A stretch of 64,000 bases of DNA from Halospeciosus flavus (GTDB lineage: Archaea > Halobacteriota > Halobacteria > Halobacteriales > Halobacteriaceae). A model generated the notes under the pieces. It did not search any database and was not told the origin of the DNA. It saw only the letters and a list, made by a program, of their open reading frames with translations. The translations under genes were made by a program, and so were the position numbers. The stretch is from the NCBI RefSeq assembly GCF_029814175.1, contig NZ_CP122312.1:1674001-1738000 (forward strand). The letters run 5' to 3'. Positions 1 to 8,192 of the stretch are shown piece by piece (the first letter of the stretch is position 1; the number at the start of each line of letters is the position of its first letter).

Positions 1-1
1 T

Positions 2-700
2 CGGCACGTCGACACCGCCCAGATCTACGAGAACGAGGACGCCGTCGGCGACGGACTCGAACGCGCCGACGTCGACCGCGAGGACGTCTTCCTCGCGACG
101 AAGATCTGGACGAGCAACCTCTCGTACGACGACGTGCTGGAGACGTTCGACGAGAGCCTCGACCGCCTCGACGTCGACTACGTGGACCTCCTCTACGTCC
201 ACTGGCCGGCCAACGAGTACGAGGCCGAGGACACCCTCGCGGCCTTCGACGAACTCTACGACGAGGGGCGAATCGAGCACGTCGGCGTGAGTAACTTCGA
301 ACCGCGCCACCTGGACACGGCGCGCGAGGTACTCGACGCGCCGCTGTTCGCCAATCAGGTCGAGATGCACCCGCTGCTCCCGCAGGAGGACCTCCGCGCG
401 TACGCCGACGACCACGACGTCGAACTCGTCGCCTACTCGCCGCTCGCCCGCGGTGACGTCTTCGACGTCCCGGCTATCCAGGACGTCGCGGAGAAACACG
501 GCGTCAGCGAGGCGCGGGTGAGCCTCGCGTGGCTCCGCGAGAAGGGCGTCACCGCCATCCCGAAGGCGACCTCCGAGGAACACGTCGTCGACAACTGGCG
601 CAGCCTCGACGTCGAACTCGACGACGCGGACGTCGAGCAGATCGACGCCATCGAAGCAGAAGAGCGGAAGGTCGACCCCGACTTCGCGCCCTGGAACTAG
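2..700 (+). CDS. Aldo/keto reductase, 5' end outside window
   Basis: NAD(P)H-dependent oxidoreductase of the aldo/keto reductase family (TIM barrel), probably reducing a carbonyl substrate that cannot be named from sequence. The reading frame is open from base 2, so the first part of the protein lies before the window. The family's catalytic residues are visible in order: Asp and Tyr in VDTAQIYENE, Lys in ATKIW, and His in LYVHWP. The usual VGVSNF and PLARG/IPKATS cofactor-binding segments follow. The gene ends in TAG that overlaps, within a CTAG, the stop codon of the convergent amidohydrolase. An ATG at 134 lies inside the conserved domain and is not the real start. Confidence 0.9.
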   Translation, partial: RHVDTAQIYENEDAVGDGLERADVDREDVFLATKIWTSNLSYDDVLETFDESLDRLDVDYVDLLYVHWPANEYEAEDTLAAFDELYDEGRIEHVGVSNFEPRHLDTAREVLDAPLFANQVEMHPLLPQEDLRAYADDHDVELVAYSPLARGDVFDVPAIQDVAEKHGVSEARVSLAWLREKGVTAIPKATSEEHVVDNWRSLDVELDDADVEQIDAIEAEERKVDPDFAPWN

Positions 701-1857
701 GCGACGATTTCGCCGTTCGCCACGACGAACTCCGGTTCCTGGTACGCCGTCACGTCCTCCCGCGGGTTCTCCGGGAGGACGACGAGGTCCGCTCGATACC
801 CCGTCTCGATACGTCCGACGTCGTCGAGGCCCAGCAGGTCCGCGGCGTTCACCGTGGCCGCCCGGACCGCCTCGGTGGGGTCGAGTCCGTACTCGACCAT
901 CAACTCGAGTTCCTCGGCGGCGTCGGCGTGGAAGTTGAACGGCGTCCCGGCGTCGGTCCCCATCGCGACCGTCACACCCTCGTCGAGGGCGAACTCCCAG
1001 GCGCGCTCGAACGCCTCGGTCGCCTCCTCTGCCTTCTCGACGGCCCACCCCGGAATCCCCGAGTCCGGTCCCTGCTCGACGATGCCGTGGAGCGCCTTCG
1101 CCGTGGGGACCCAGTAGGTGTTGCGCTCGGCCATCAGCCGGGCGGCTTCGCGGTCCATGAACGTCCCGTGTTCGACGCTCGTGATGCCCGCGCGGACGGC
1201 GTTCTTCAGCCCCTCGGCGCCGTGCGCGTGGGCGGCGGTCGGTCGGCCCTTCGCGTTCGCCGTCTCGACGAGGGCACGGAGTTCGTCTTCGAGGAGTTCC
1301 GGCGCGCCGATGTCGGCACCCTCGGTGAGCACGCCGCCCGTGGCCATGCACTTGACGACGTCCGCGCCCGCCCGGAGTTGTTCGCGCACCGCCTTGCGAA
1401 CCTCGGCCTCGCCGTCGGCCTCGCGGCCGGACCAGTGGCCGTGGCCGCCCGTCATGCAGACGTTCTGGCCGGCGGCGACGACCCGCGGTCCGGCGACGAG
1501 TCCCTCCTCGACGGCGCGGGCGGCGTCCACCGCGACGGTCCCCGGTGCGCCGAGGTCCCGAACCGTCGTCACCCCCGCTTCGACGGCGTCGCGGAGGTTC
1601 GCTGCCGCGCGGTAGGCGGCCGTTGACTCGGTGTCCGCCTGGAGTTCCCCGGGGTCGGCCCGCCCGTCGAGAGTGAGGTGGACGTGGGCGTCCACGAGAC
1701 CGGGCGCGAGCACTCGCCCGTCGAGGTCGCGTTCGCGTTCCGCGTCCGGTCCGGAGAGGTCCTCCTCGACCGCGACGATTTCGCCGTCTTCGACCGCGAC
1801 GTCGGCGCTTCGGCTCCCGGTGGCGTCGACGACCGTCGCGTTACGGAGTAGCAACAT
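697..1857 (-). CDS. Amidohydrolase, imidazolonepropionase-like family
   Basis: Metal-dependent hydrolase of the amidohydrolase superfamily, 386 residues. The N-terminal beta segment with LAPGLVDAHVHLTLDG supplies the HxH metal pair. Further ligands are the Lys in ADVVKCMATGG, His in TAAHAHG and SVEHGTF, and Asp in MGTDAGTPF. The C-terminal IETGYRADLVVLPENP is the usual closing beta domain. Members hydrolyse cyclic amides or dipeptides (imidazolonepropionase, Xaa-Pro dipeptidase-like); the substrate here is not predictable. The ATG at 1857 is the natural start. It is convergent with the aldo/keto reductase, and the two stops overlap in CTAG at 697-700. Confidence 0.85.
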   Translation of the reverse strand: MLLLRNATVVDATGSRSADVAVEDGEIVAVEEDLSGPDAERERDLDGRVLAPGLVDAHVHLTLDGRADPGELQADTESTAAYRAAANLRDAVEAGVTTVRDLGAPGTVAVDAARAVEEGLVAGPRVVAAGQNVCMTGGHGHWSGREADGEAEVRKAVREQLRAGADVVKCMATGGVLTEGADIGAPELLEDELRALVETANAKGRPTAAHAHGAEGLKNAVRAGITSVEHGTFMDREAARLMAERNTYWVPTAKALHGIVEQGPDSGIPGWAVEKAEEATEAFERAWEFALDEGVTVAMGTDAGTPFNFHADAAEELELMVEYGLDPTEAVRAATVNAADLLGLDDVGRIETGYRADLVVLPENPREDVTAYQEPEFVVANGEIVA

Positions 1858-1905
1858 ACCCCGGTCTGCTCGGGGCGAGCGCTAAAAAGGTGCGGTGGCG
1901 GTGAT

Positions 1906-2325
1906 TCAGAACGGGGCGTCGACGTCGTCGGCGGACGCCGTCTCGCTCCCGCCGTCGGCCTCGACGTCGACCGTCTCGGGGTCGACGTTCAGCGTCTCCG
2001 CGAGTTCGCCGCGCTCGTCGAGTTCGGCGAGGATGTCGCTCCCGCCGACGAACTCGCCCTCGACGAACGTCTGGGGCGTCGTCTCCCACCCGCTGTGGGA
2101 CTCGAGTGCCTCGCGGAAGGCCGGGAGGTTGTCGAGGACGTCGACGGTCTCGAAGTCGTCGCGGTACTGCTGGATGAGCCCGAGCGCGCGCTTCGAGTAG
2201 CCACACTGGGGCATCACTGCCGTCCCCTTCATGAAGAGGACGACTTCGTTGTTCTCGATAGCCTCGTCGACGACGTCCTGCACTTCGTCGTCGTCCAGTC
2301 CCTGGTCGGTCGGGTCGAAGGTCAT
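1906..2325 (-). CDS. Monothiol glutaredoxin (Grx4-type)
   Basis: Small thiol/iron-sulfur protein, 139 residues. The single-cysteine active site CGYS is at residue 41, preceded by the family's VVLFMKGTAVMPQ and followed by TTPQTFVEGEFVGGSDIL, the glutathione/cluster-binding loop. CGFS/CGYS glutaredoxins mainly carry or deliver [2Fe-2S] clusters. In haloarchaea the small thiol is usually gamma-glutamylcysteine rather than glutathione, so the partner is inferred. An acidic tail of about 30 residues follows the domain. It is followed upstream on the same strand by gfcR after 57 bases, so it may be cotranscribed downstream of gdh-gfcR. Confidence 0.85.
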   Translation of the reverse strand: MTFDPTDQGLDDDEVQDVVDEAIENNEVVLFMKGTAVMPQCGYSKRALGLIQQYRDDFETVDVLDNLPAFREALESHSGWETTPQTFVEGEFVGGSDILAELDERGELAETLNVDPETVDVEADGGSETASADDVDAPF

Positions 2326-2382
2326 ACTGAGAGAAGATTACGCGTCCGCGGGGATAGGGTTTGCGTCGGCGGAAGCGGGGAA

Positions 2383-3027
2383 CTACTCGGCGTTCCCGAC
2401 CCGGATGACCTGTAGGAGGCTCTCGAGAGGGACGTCGTCGACCTCGCTGAGACCCTGTTTGTCCGCGAGCACCGCGCAGGCGAGCGGTTCGCCGCCGGCC
2501 TCCTTGACCGCCGAGACCGCCTCCGAGATGGTGGTGCCGCTGGTGATGGTGTCGTCGACGATGAAACAGCGCTGGCCTTCGATCTGCGCGAAGTTCCGGG
2601 AGAAGCTCCCGCCGAGTTCCTCGATGTCGCCTTCCTCCCACTGGTGCTTGCGGGGCGTGTAGGTCGAGAGGTCCGTCTCCAGTTCGCGCGCGACGGTCGT
2701 CGCGATGGGGACGCCCGCCTTCTCGATGCCGATGACGACGTCGGGTTCCTTGCTGTGCTCGCGCAGGAGGTCGGCCATCGCGGCGCCGATGGCCGAGAGG
2801 CGCGCACCCGCCTCGCCGATGGTCGACCAGTCGACGTGCACGTCGCGGGGACCGCCGGACTCGGTCTCTTCGGTCTCCGTCGCGGCCGGCGCGCCCGTGC
2901 CCGCCCGTTCGACGAGCCAGGCCGCCGTCTCGCGGGAGACGTTCAGTTCGTCGGCGATTTCGCCGCGGGAGAGTCCCCGGTCGGCGAGGTCCGCCGCGCT
3001 CTCGATCAGGTCGTCAACGTTCTTCAT
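2383..3027 (-). CDS. gfcR: GfcR-type regulator: HTH plus phosphoribosyltransferase-like domain
   Basis: Transcriptional regulator of sugar catabolism, 214 residues. Residues 1-45 form a helix-turn-helix (RGLSRGEIADELNVSRETAAWLV). Residues 80-205 are a type I phosphoribosyltransferase fold with the PRPP loop FIVDDTITSGTT at 155-166. The family was formerly annotated as orotate phosphoribosyltransferase-like. In Haloferax volcanii the homologue GfcR activates glucose and fructose catabolic genes and lies next to glucose dehydrogenase, which is exactly the arrangement here: its ATG overlaps the 3' end of gdh by 14 bases, implying translational coupling. The PRTase-like domain probably senses a metabolite (inference). 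Confidence 0.88.
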   Translation of the reverse strand: MKNVDDLIESAADLADRGLSRGEIADELNVSRETAAWLVERAGTGAPAATETEETESGGPRDVHVDWSTIGEAGARLSAIGAAMADLLREHSKEPDVVIGIEKAGVPIATTVARELETDLSTYTPRKHQWEEGDIEELGGSFSRNFAQIEGQRCFIVDDTITSGTTISEAVSAVKEAGGEPLACAVLADKQGLSEVDDVPLESLLQVIRVGNAE

Positions 3028-4090
3028 ACGTAGTGAATTCGACCGCCGTTTTTATGGTCGTTTCGTCGTCGACAAACGCCTTCTCGAACTCGTCGAGTCC
3101 GTAGACGCCGGTGACGAGGTCGTCGAACAGCCACTCCGGGAGCGACTGGAGCGTCTCCGCCCCGTCCTCGAAGTGCTCGACGCCGGAGTTGACGCTCCCG
3201 ACGACGGCCTTGTTCTCCAGGACGACTTCGCGGTGGTAGGCGGCGGCGTCGACTTCGACGTCCCACTCGCCGCCGGGGACGCCGAGGAGCGCCGCGACAC
3301 CGTTGGGCGCGAGCGCGCGGACCGAGTCGAAGGCGTGTCGCGCGTAGCCGGTCGCCTCGTAGACGAAGTCGGCGGGGTCGTACGCGTCGGCGAAGTCCGC
3401 GACGGCCGTCTCCTCGGTGTTCACGTAGGTCGCGTCGAGCGCGTCGACGACGTTGATGGTCGGGTCGGGCCGGGAGCGCCGGCCGGCGCAGTAGAGGTCG
3501 TCGTAGCCCGCGTCGTCGAGCATCGCGAGGGTGAGCAGGCCGAGCGACCCGTTCCCGAGGACGAACGCCGACTCGGGAGTCCACTCGAACGAGGAGCGGG
3601 CGGCCTCGGCCAACTCGAAGGCCTTCTCCGAGATGCTCGCCGGTTCGACCAGGAAGCCCAGTTCCGCGAGTTCCTCGGGGATGGCGACGAGGTACTCGGC
3701 GGGGCTGGTGACGTACTCGGCCATGAAGCCGTGTCCGCCCTCGATGCCCCGTTCGACGTACTCGCCGGGCGGCGCCATGTCGGGTTCGCCGCGCTCGAAG
3801 TACTCGTTCGTCCCGTTCGGCGGGCGCCGGACCGTCGGGACGACGACCTGTCCCTCCTCGAGGTCGGTCCCGTTGGCGTCCGCGACGACCCCGACGGCCT
3901 CGTGGCCCAGCACCATGTGGTCCTCGCCTTCGGGGAAGCCGCCGTGGCCCCCACGGATGACCTCGTGGTCCGTCCCGTCGACGCCGACGCGGAGGACCTC
4001 CACGAGGGCCTCACCCGCGTCGGGTTCGGGACGGGGCTTCTCGACGACCCGCAGGTCGCGTTCCTCACGGGTCACGGCGATAGCTTTCAT
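3014..4090 (-). CDS. gdh: Glucose 1-dehydrogenase
   Basis: Zinc-dependent medium-chain dehydrogenase, 358 residues, oxidising glucose with NAD(P)+ to gluconolactone, the entry step of the haloarchaeal semi-phosphorylative Entner-Doudoroff pathway. The catalytic zinc site shows the haloarchaeal form, with Asp38 in place of the usual Cys (RVGVDGTDH) and His63-Glu64 in LGHEAVGVV. A Rossmann motif VLGNGSLGLL binds the cofactor. The C-terminus overlaps gfcR. Upstream on the minus strand a TATA-like AATAAATC lies about 36 bases before the ATG, and a TrmB-like operator overlaps it (4126-4141). The gluconate dehydratase and the aldolase that act later in the pathway lie a few kilobases away. Confidence 0.93.
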   Translation of the reverse strand: MKAIAVTREERDLRVVEKPRPEPDAGEALVEVLRVGVDGTDHEVIRGGHGGFPEGEDHMVLGHEAVGVVADANGTDLEEGQVVVPTVRRPPNGTNEYFERGEPDMAPPGEYVERGIEGGHGFMAEYVTSPAEYLVAIPEELAELGFLVEPASISEKAFELAEAARSSFEWTPESAFVLGNGSLGLLTLAMLDDAGYDDLYCAGRRSRPDPTINVVDALDATYVNTEETAVADFADAYDPADFVYEATGYARHAFDSVRALAPNGVAALLGVPGGEWDVEVDAAAYHREVVLENKAVVGSVNSGVEHFEDGAETLQSLPEWLFDDLVTGVYGLDEFEKAFVDDETTIKTAVEFTTYEER

Positions 4091-4121
4091 ACGTTCCTCC
4101 TTGGCAACCAGGGGTGAAAAA

Positions 4122-4141
4122 GATTTATTCTTTTCCGAGTA
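4122..4141 (-). promoter_or_regulatory. gdh promoter with TrmB-like operator
   Basis: On the minus strand the TATA-like AATAAATC ends here. Directly overlapping it is TACT-N7-GAATA (plus strand TATT-N7-GAGTA at 4126-4141), one mismatch from the TACT-N7-8-GAGTA motif described for haloarchaeal TrmB. The position, overlapping the basal promoter, is what a sugar-responsive regulator would use. GfcR may act at the same promoter. Confidence 0.5.
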
Positions 4142-4227
4142 AGATTCCTCTCCTCCCGGGACACGGGTGATGTGGCGGTTTTTCGTCGGGGGCCAACGCT
4201 TTTGGTTCCGGACACACCCTTTCGACT

Positions 4228-5448
4228 ATGGAGCGGTACGACCGGTTGTACGCACTGTACGACGAGTTCGACGCCGAGACGCTCCGCGCCTACCAGGACT
4301 TCGTCGATCTCTTCCCACCCGTCGACTCCCGCGTCGCGCTCGAGTACTGGGAGCAGGCGGGTGAGGAACTCACCGAGCGAAAGGAGGACATCGCCGCCGC
4401 GTTCCCCGAGGGCGAGACGTTCGCCGAACTCGCCGCACACGCGACGCGCGAGCAGGCGTTCACCGCGCTCGACCTCTACAACGCCTACGAGCGCGGCGTG
4501 AACGTCCTCGTCCTCGACGTCGACGAGACGCTTCGCTCGGCGGGGCAGACGGACAACGAGATCCCTCGCGAGACACTCCACTACCTCACGGAGTTCCACG
4601 AGGCCGGCGTCCCCATCGTCATCTGTACGGGCCAGACCCTGGAGAACGTCAAGGGCTTCCTCATCCAGGGACTCGGCAACGAACTCGTCCACTCGGGAGA
4701 CGTGAGCATCGTCTACGAGGCGGGGACTGGCGTCTTCACGCCGGGCCACGGTCCCGACACGAAACGACTCCTGTACGAGGACCTCGACGACGAGGTAACC
4801 GACGTCTTCGACACCGTGCGCTCGCGCGTACTCCCGGACGCACCCGAGAGCATCCGTCGGGGCTGTCACCTCCAGGGCAACGAGTTCAACGTCACCCTCA
4901 AGCCGAACTACGAGACCGGCAGCGAGGAGGCCGAGACGGTCATCGACGAGGCGATGGTCTACGTCCTCAACCTCCTCGCCGAGGCCGTCCCCGGCGCCGA
5001 CGCCGAGCACACCCGCGCCTACTACGCCGACGCCGACCCCGAGATCGACCGTGTGCTCGAAGACGAAGGGGAGGGAATCGACCCCGACGCCATCGACGTG
5101 CCCGACGCTGTCGAGGGCGTCCTCGACCGCATCGACGTGGCTTACTACGAGGCCGACGCCGCCGAGATCGCGAGTCGCGAACTCAACAAGGTCGTCGGCG
5201 TGGAGTCGGCACTGGAGGTCCTCGGCGTCGACGACCCGTTCGCGCTCGTGATGGGCGACAGCAAGAGTGACCTGCGCGTGATGGAGTGGGTCGCGGAGAA
5301 CGACGCTGGTCTCGCGGCCGCGCCCGAACACGCCTCGGGGCGGGTACTCGACCACGTTCGCGGAGAAGACGATCTGGTTTTCGACGCCGGCGCGGCGGAC
5401 GACGTCCTCCGGACGGCGTTCGCGCTCAACCGGTTGGCCGAACTCTAG
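4228..5448 (+). CDS. HAD-superfamily phosphatase
   Basis: Predicted phosphohydrolase of the haloacid dehalogenase superfamily, 406 residues. Motif I is LVLDVDETLR with the nucleophile and acid/base pair Asp97/Asp99, motif II is VICTGQT, motif III is the Lys in ASRELNKVVGVESAL, and motif IV is MGDSKSDLRV. The long insert between motifs II and III suggests a C2-type (Cof/sucrose-phosphatase-like) cap. Residues 1-90 are a helical extension before the core. The substrate is unknown; the sugar-metabolism neighbourhood makes a sugar phosphate possible but unproven. It diverges from gdh, and its stop overlaps the convergent MoaD-like gene's stop in CTAG at 5445-5448. Confidence 0.8.
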   Translation: MERYDRLYALYDEFDAETLRAYQDFVDLFPPVDSRVALEYWEQAGEELTERKEDIAAAFPEGETFAELAAHATREQAFTALDLYNAYERGVNVLVLDVDETLRSAGQTDNEIPRETLHYLTEFHEAGVPIVICTGQTLENVKGFLIQGLGNELVHSGDVSIVYEAGTGVFTPGHGPDTKRLLYEDLDDEVTDVFDTVRSRVLPDAPESIRRGCHLQGNEFNVTLKPNYETGSEEAETVIDEAMVYVLNLLAEAVPGADAEHTRAYYADADPEIDRVLEDEGEGIDPDAIDVPDAVEGVLDRIDVAYYEADAAEIASRELNKVVGVESALEVLGVDDPFALVMGDSKSDLRVMEWVAENDAGLAAAPEHASGRVLDHVRGEDDLVFDAGAADDVLRTAFALNRLAEL

Positions 5449-5711
5449 GCGGTTAGCTGGAACCGGACGGTGTCTCCGGAGTGGAGTTCGCTCCGGAGCG
5501 AGAGGGGACGCTCTTCTGCTTCGCGGACGACGACCGTGTCGCTCCGCAGTCGGTTCCCGTCGAGGACGCCCGCGCTGACCTGCGGGCCGTAGTCGTCGGT
5601 GAGTGCGTCGACGACGTCGCCGACCGTCGCGTCGTCGTTCACACCGATGCGTGCACGGTGCGTGCCCGTTCGGGCGGCGAGCGTTCCGGTGAGCTTGACC
5701 TCCACGTCCAT
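5445..5711 (-). CDS. MoaD/ThiS-like beta-grasp protein lacking the diglycine tail
   Basis: Protein of 88 residues with the ubiquitin-like sulfur-carrier pattern: VEVKLTGTLAARTG, ATVGDVVDALTDDYG, then DTVVVREAEERPLSLRSELHSGDTVRF. Working family members end in Gly-Gly, which is adenylated and thiolated or conjugated to proteins (SAMPs). This one ends GDTVRFQLTA, so it cannot act that way without another mechanism. The ATG at 5711 starts the conserved strand; the longer open frame upstream runs antisense to the aldolase and is not coding. An AT-rich stretch with GTAAACTT about 29 bases upstream is the likely promoter. Confidence 0.75.
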   Translation of the reverse strand: MDVEVKLTGTLAARTGTHRARIGVNDDATVGDVVDALTDDYGPQVSAGVLDGNRLRSDTVVVREAEERPLSLRSELHSGDTVRFQLTA

Positions 5712-5810
5712 ACGTGGCAATACTCGTTGCAACTCAAAAAGTTTACTCAATCTCGAAAAACCACTCGGGAATCCCCGCGGTTTAAGCCACCGGCGCGTCA
5801 GCGACCCAGT

Positions 5811-6725
5811 ATGACGGGGAATGCACCCGAACCCGGTGTCGCCGATCCGCTGGACCTCCACGGGGTCGTGCCGCCGACGGTGACTGCCTTCGACGCGGAC
5901 GAATCGCTCGACGCCGAACGAACCGCCGACCACGCTCGATTCGTCGTCGACCGCGGCGCTCACGGCGTCTTCCCGCTCGGAACCAATGGGGAGTTCCCGT
6001 TGCTCACGCCCGACGAGCGCGACGAGGTCGTGAAGGCCGTCGTCGACGAGGTGGGCGGCGAGGTGCCAGTCATCGCCGGTGTGGGCGCGCCGAGCACCAC
6101 CCAGACCGTCCAGCACGCCGAGTACGCCGAACACGTCGGTGCGGACGGCGTCGTCGTCGTCACGCCGTACTACTACCCGCTCGACGCGACGGCGACGCTC
6201 GAACACTACGAGCGCGTCTGTGACGCCGTCGACCTCCCGGTGTACGTCTACCACATCCCGAGCAAGACGGGCAACGCCGTCGACCTCGATACCGTCGAGA
6301 AACTCGCGGCCATCCCGAACCTCGTCGGCCTGAAGGACTCCTCGAAGGACGTCCCGTGGCTCGGGCAGGCCATCGACCGCAACGAGGACCTCACCTTCCT
6401 CGCTGGCTCGGACTCGCTCCTGTTCCCCGGGCTCGAAGTCGGCTGTTCGGGGATGGTCTCGGCTGTCGCGAACGCCTTCCCCGAACTGGTCGTCGACCTC
6501 TACGAGGCGTACGACGAGGGTGACGAGGAACGCGCCCGCGAACTCCAGTCGCGCGTCTACGACGTCCGCGACGCCATCAAGCGCGGTCCCTACATGGCCG
6601 GCGTGAAGACGGCACTGCGGCTTCGCGGCGAAGACTTCGGCCCGCTCCGCAGTCCCCTCCGACTGATGGACGACGAGGACGCTCGCGAACTCGAAGACGA
6701 CCTCGAGGTGCTCGACCTGCTGTAG
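5811..6725 (+). CDS. kdgA: 2-keto-3-deoxygluconate/KDPG aldolase (DHDPS family)
   Basis: Class I aldolase of the dihydrodipicolinate synthase family, 304 residues. The Schiff-base Lys175 is in NLVGLKDSS, Tyr147 in VYVYHIPSKTG, and the GTNGE loop at 57-61 replaces GTTGE. It differs clearly from the lysine-pathway dapA at 18423-19313. The neighbourhood (glucose dehydrogenase, gluconate dehydratase) points to cleavage of 2-keto-3-deoxy(6-phospho)gluconate to pyruvate and glyceraldehyde (3-phosphate). The substrate is inferred from context. The ATG at 5811 has the TATA-like GGTTTAAGCC about 28 bases upstream. The frame is open further upstream, but that part is antisense to the MoaD-like gene. 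Gluconate dehydratase follows after 39 bases. Confidence 0.82.
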   Translation: MTGNAPEPGVADPLDLHGVVPPTVTAFDADESLDAERTADHARFVVDRGAHGVFPLGTNGEFPLLTPDERDEVVKAVVDEVGGEVPVIAGVGAPSTTQTVQHAEYAEHVGADGVVVVTPYYYPLDATATLEHYERVCDAVDLPVYVYHIPSKTGNAVDLDTVEKLAAIPNLVGLKDSSKDVPWLGQAIDRNEDLTFLAGSDSLLFPGLEVGCSGMVSAVANAFPELVVDLYEAYDEGDEERARELQSRVYDVRDAIKRGPYMAGVKTALRLRGEDFGPLRSPLRLMDDEDARELEDDLEVLDLL

Positions 6726-6737
6726 AAGGCAAACATT

Positions 6738-6764
6738 TACAACAAAACGAGTGAACATTCATCC
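6738..6764 (+). promoter_or_regulatory. AT-rich leader and possible operator of the dehydratase gene
   Basis: The 39 bases between the aldolase and dehydratase genes are markedly AT-rich. CATTTACAAC, about 27 bases before the ATG, is a candidate TATA element. TACA-N7-GAGTG at 6738-6753 matches the TrmB motif TACT-N7-GAGTA with two mismatches and the same spacing as the site at gdh. Confidence 0.4.
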
Positions 6765-8006
6765 ATGACTGTCGACTACACCGACCTCCACGACCCGAAC
6801 GCGGAGTACACGATGCGGGAGCTCTCCTCGGAGACGATGGGCGTCACCGCCGAGCGCGGTGGCGGCCGCGACGTCGAGATCACCGACGTCCAGACGACGA
6901 TGGTCGACGGGAACTTCCCGTGGACGCTCGTGCGCGTCTACACCGACGCGGGCATCGTCGGCACCGGTGAAGCCTACTGGGGCGCCGGCGTCCCCGAACT
7001 CATCGAGCGGATGAAGCCGTTCGTCGTCGGCGAGAACCCCCTCGACATCGACCGGCTCTTCGAGCACCTCGTCCAGAAGATGTCCGGCGAGGGCTCTATC
7101 GAGGGCGTCACCGTTACCGCCATCTCCGGTATCGAACTCGCGCTCCACGACCTCGCGGGCAAGATTCTCGACGTTCCGGCCTACCAGTTGCTCGGCGGCA
7201 AGTACCGCGACCAAGTCCGCGTCTACTGTGACTGCCACACCGAGGAGGAGGCCGACCCCGAGGCCTGCGCCGACGAAGCCGAACGCGTCGTCGAAGAACT
7301 CGGCTACGACGCGCTGAAGTTCGACCTCGACGTGCCCTCCGGCCACGAGAAGGACCGCGCGAACCGCCACCTCCGACCGGGCGAGATCCGCCACAAGGCC
7401 GAGATCGTCGAGAAGGTAACCGAGCGCGTCGAGGACCGCGCGGACGTCGCCTTCGACTGCCACTGGACTTTCAGCGGTGGCTCGGCGAAGCGTCTCGCCG
7501 CCGAGATCGAGGACTACGACGTCTGGTGGCTCGAGGACCCCGTGCCGCCGGAGAACCTCGAAGTGCAAGAGGAGGTCACGAAGTCCACGACCACCCCCAT
7601 CACGGTCGGCGAGAACCGCTACCGGGTAACCGAGGAGCGCCGCCTCATCGAGAACCAGGCGGTCGACATCATCGCGCCGGACCTCCCGAAGGTCGGCGGG
7701 ATGCGCGAGACCCGCAAGATCGCCGACGTCGCGAACCAGTACTACGTCCCGGTCGCGATGCACAACGTCTCCTCTCCCGTGGCGACGATGGCGTCCGCGC
7801 ACGTCGCGACGGCCATCCCGAACTCGCTGGCCGTCGAGTACCACTCCTACGAACTCGACTGGTGGAGCGACCTCGTCGAGGAGGAAGTCATCTCCGACGG
7901 CTACATCGAGATCCCGGAAGAGCCGGGTCTCGGCCTGACGCTCGACCTCGACACCGTCGAGGAGCACATGGTCGACGGCGAGACGCTGTTCGACCCCGCT
8001 CCGTGA
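6765..8006 (+). CDS. D-gluconate (sugar acid) dehydratase, enolase superfamily
   Basis: Mandelate racemase/muconate lactonising enzyme family protein, 413 residues. It probably dehydrates gluconate to 2-keto-3-deoxygluconate, the second step of the haloarchaeal Entner-Doudoroff route. The N-terminal capping domain (VRVYTDAGIVGTGEAYWGAG) is followed by the barrel with the metal ligands FDCHW, WLEDPVPPENLE and TVGENRY, and the catalytic histidine region MHNVSSPV. Close paralogues act on xylonate; I favour gluconate because gdh and the KDG/KDPG aldolase are adjacent. The ATG at 6765 follows the aldolase by 39 bases and has its own putative promoter. A stem-loop follows at 8056-8099. Confidence 0.85.
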   Translation: MTVDYTDLHDPNAEYTMRELSSETMGVTAERGGGRDVEITDVQTTMVDGNFPWTLVRVYTDAGIVGTGEAYWGAGVPELIERMKPFVVGENPLDIDRLFEHLVQKMSGEGSIEGVTVTAISGIELALHDLAGKILDVPAYQLLGGKYRDQVRVYCDCHTEEEADPEACADEAERVVEELGYDALKFDLDVPSGHEKDRANRHLRPGEIRHKAEIVEKVTERVEDRADVAFDCHWTFSGGSAKRLAAEIEDYDVWWLEDPVPPENLEVQEEVTKSTTTPITVGENRYRVTEERRLIENQAVDIIAPDLPKVGGMRETRKIADVANQYYVPVAMHNVSSPVATMASAHVATAIPNSLAVEYHSYELDWWSDLVEEEVISDGYIEIPEEPGLGLTLDLDTVEEHMVDGETLFDPAP

Positions 8007-8055
8007 TCGACTTCACCACCGAATAGCGAATAGCGAACGGACGGCACGCTCCCTT

Positions 8056-8107
8056 CCGCGGACGGGTGTGCCGCCGCCACCGAATCCGCCCGTCCGCGGC
8101 CGTTTTC
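8056..8107 (+). terminator. Stem-loop after the dehydratase gene
   Basis: CCGCGGACGGG (8056-8066) pairs perfectly with CCCGTCCGCGG (8089-8099), leaving a 22-base loop, and is followed by CCGTTTTC. It lies about 50 bases after the dehydratase stop. It is plausible as a transcription end or RNA-stabilising hairpin; archaeal termination depends mainly on T-runs, which are short here. Confidence 0.45.
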
Positions 8108-8192
8108 ACGACACGCACCGTCTGGTCCCGCTTTCGTACTTCAAGCTTCGCTAAAACGGACCTTTATCGGAGGTTCGACCGTCGTCCAGAGC

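Noticed and set aside
4087..5355. Minus-strand open frame opposite the HAD phosphatase
   Set aside because: The plus-strand gene has all four HAD motifs; the antisense product is a run of Val/Asp-rich sequence without a family.
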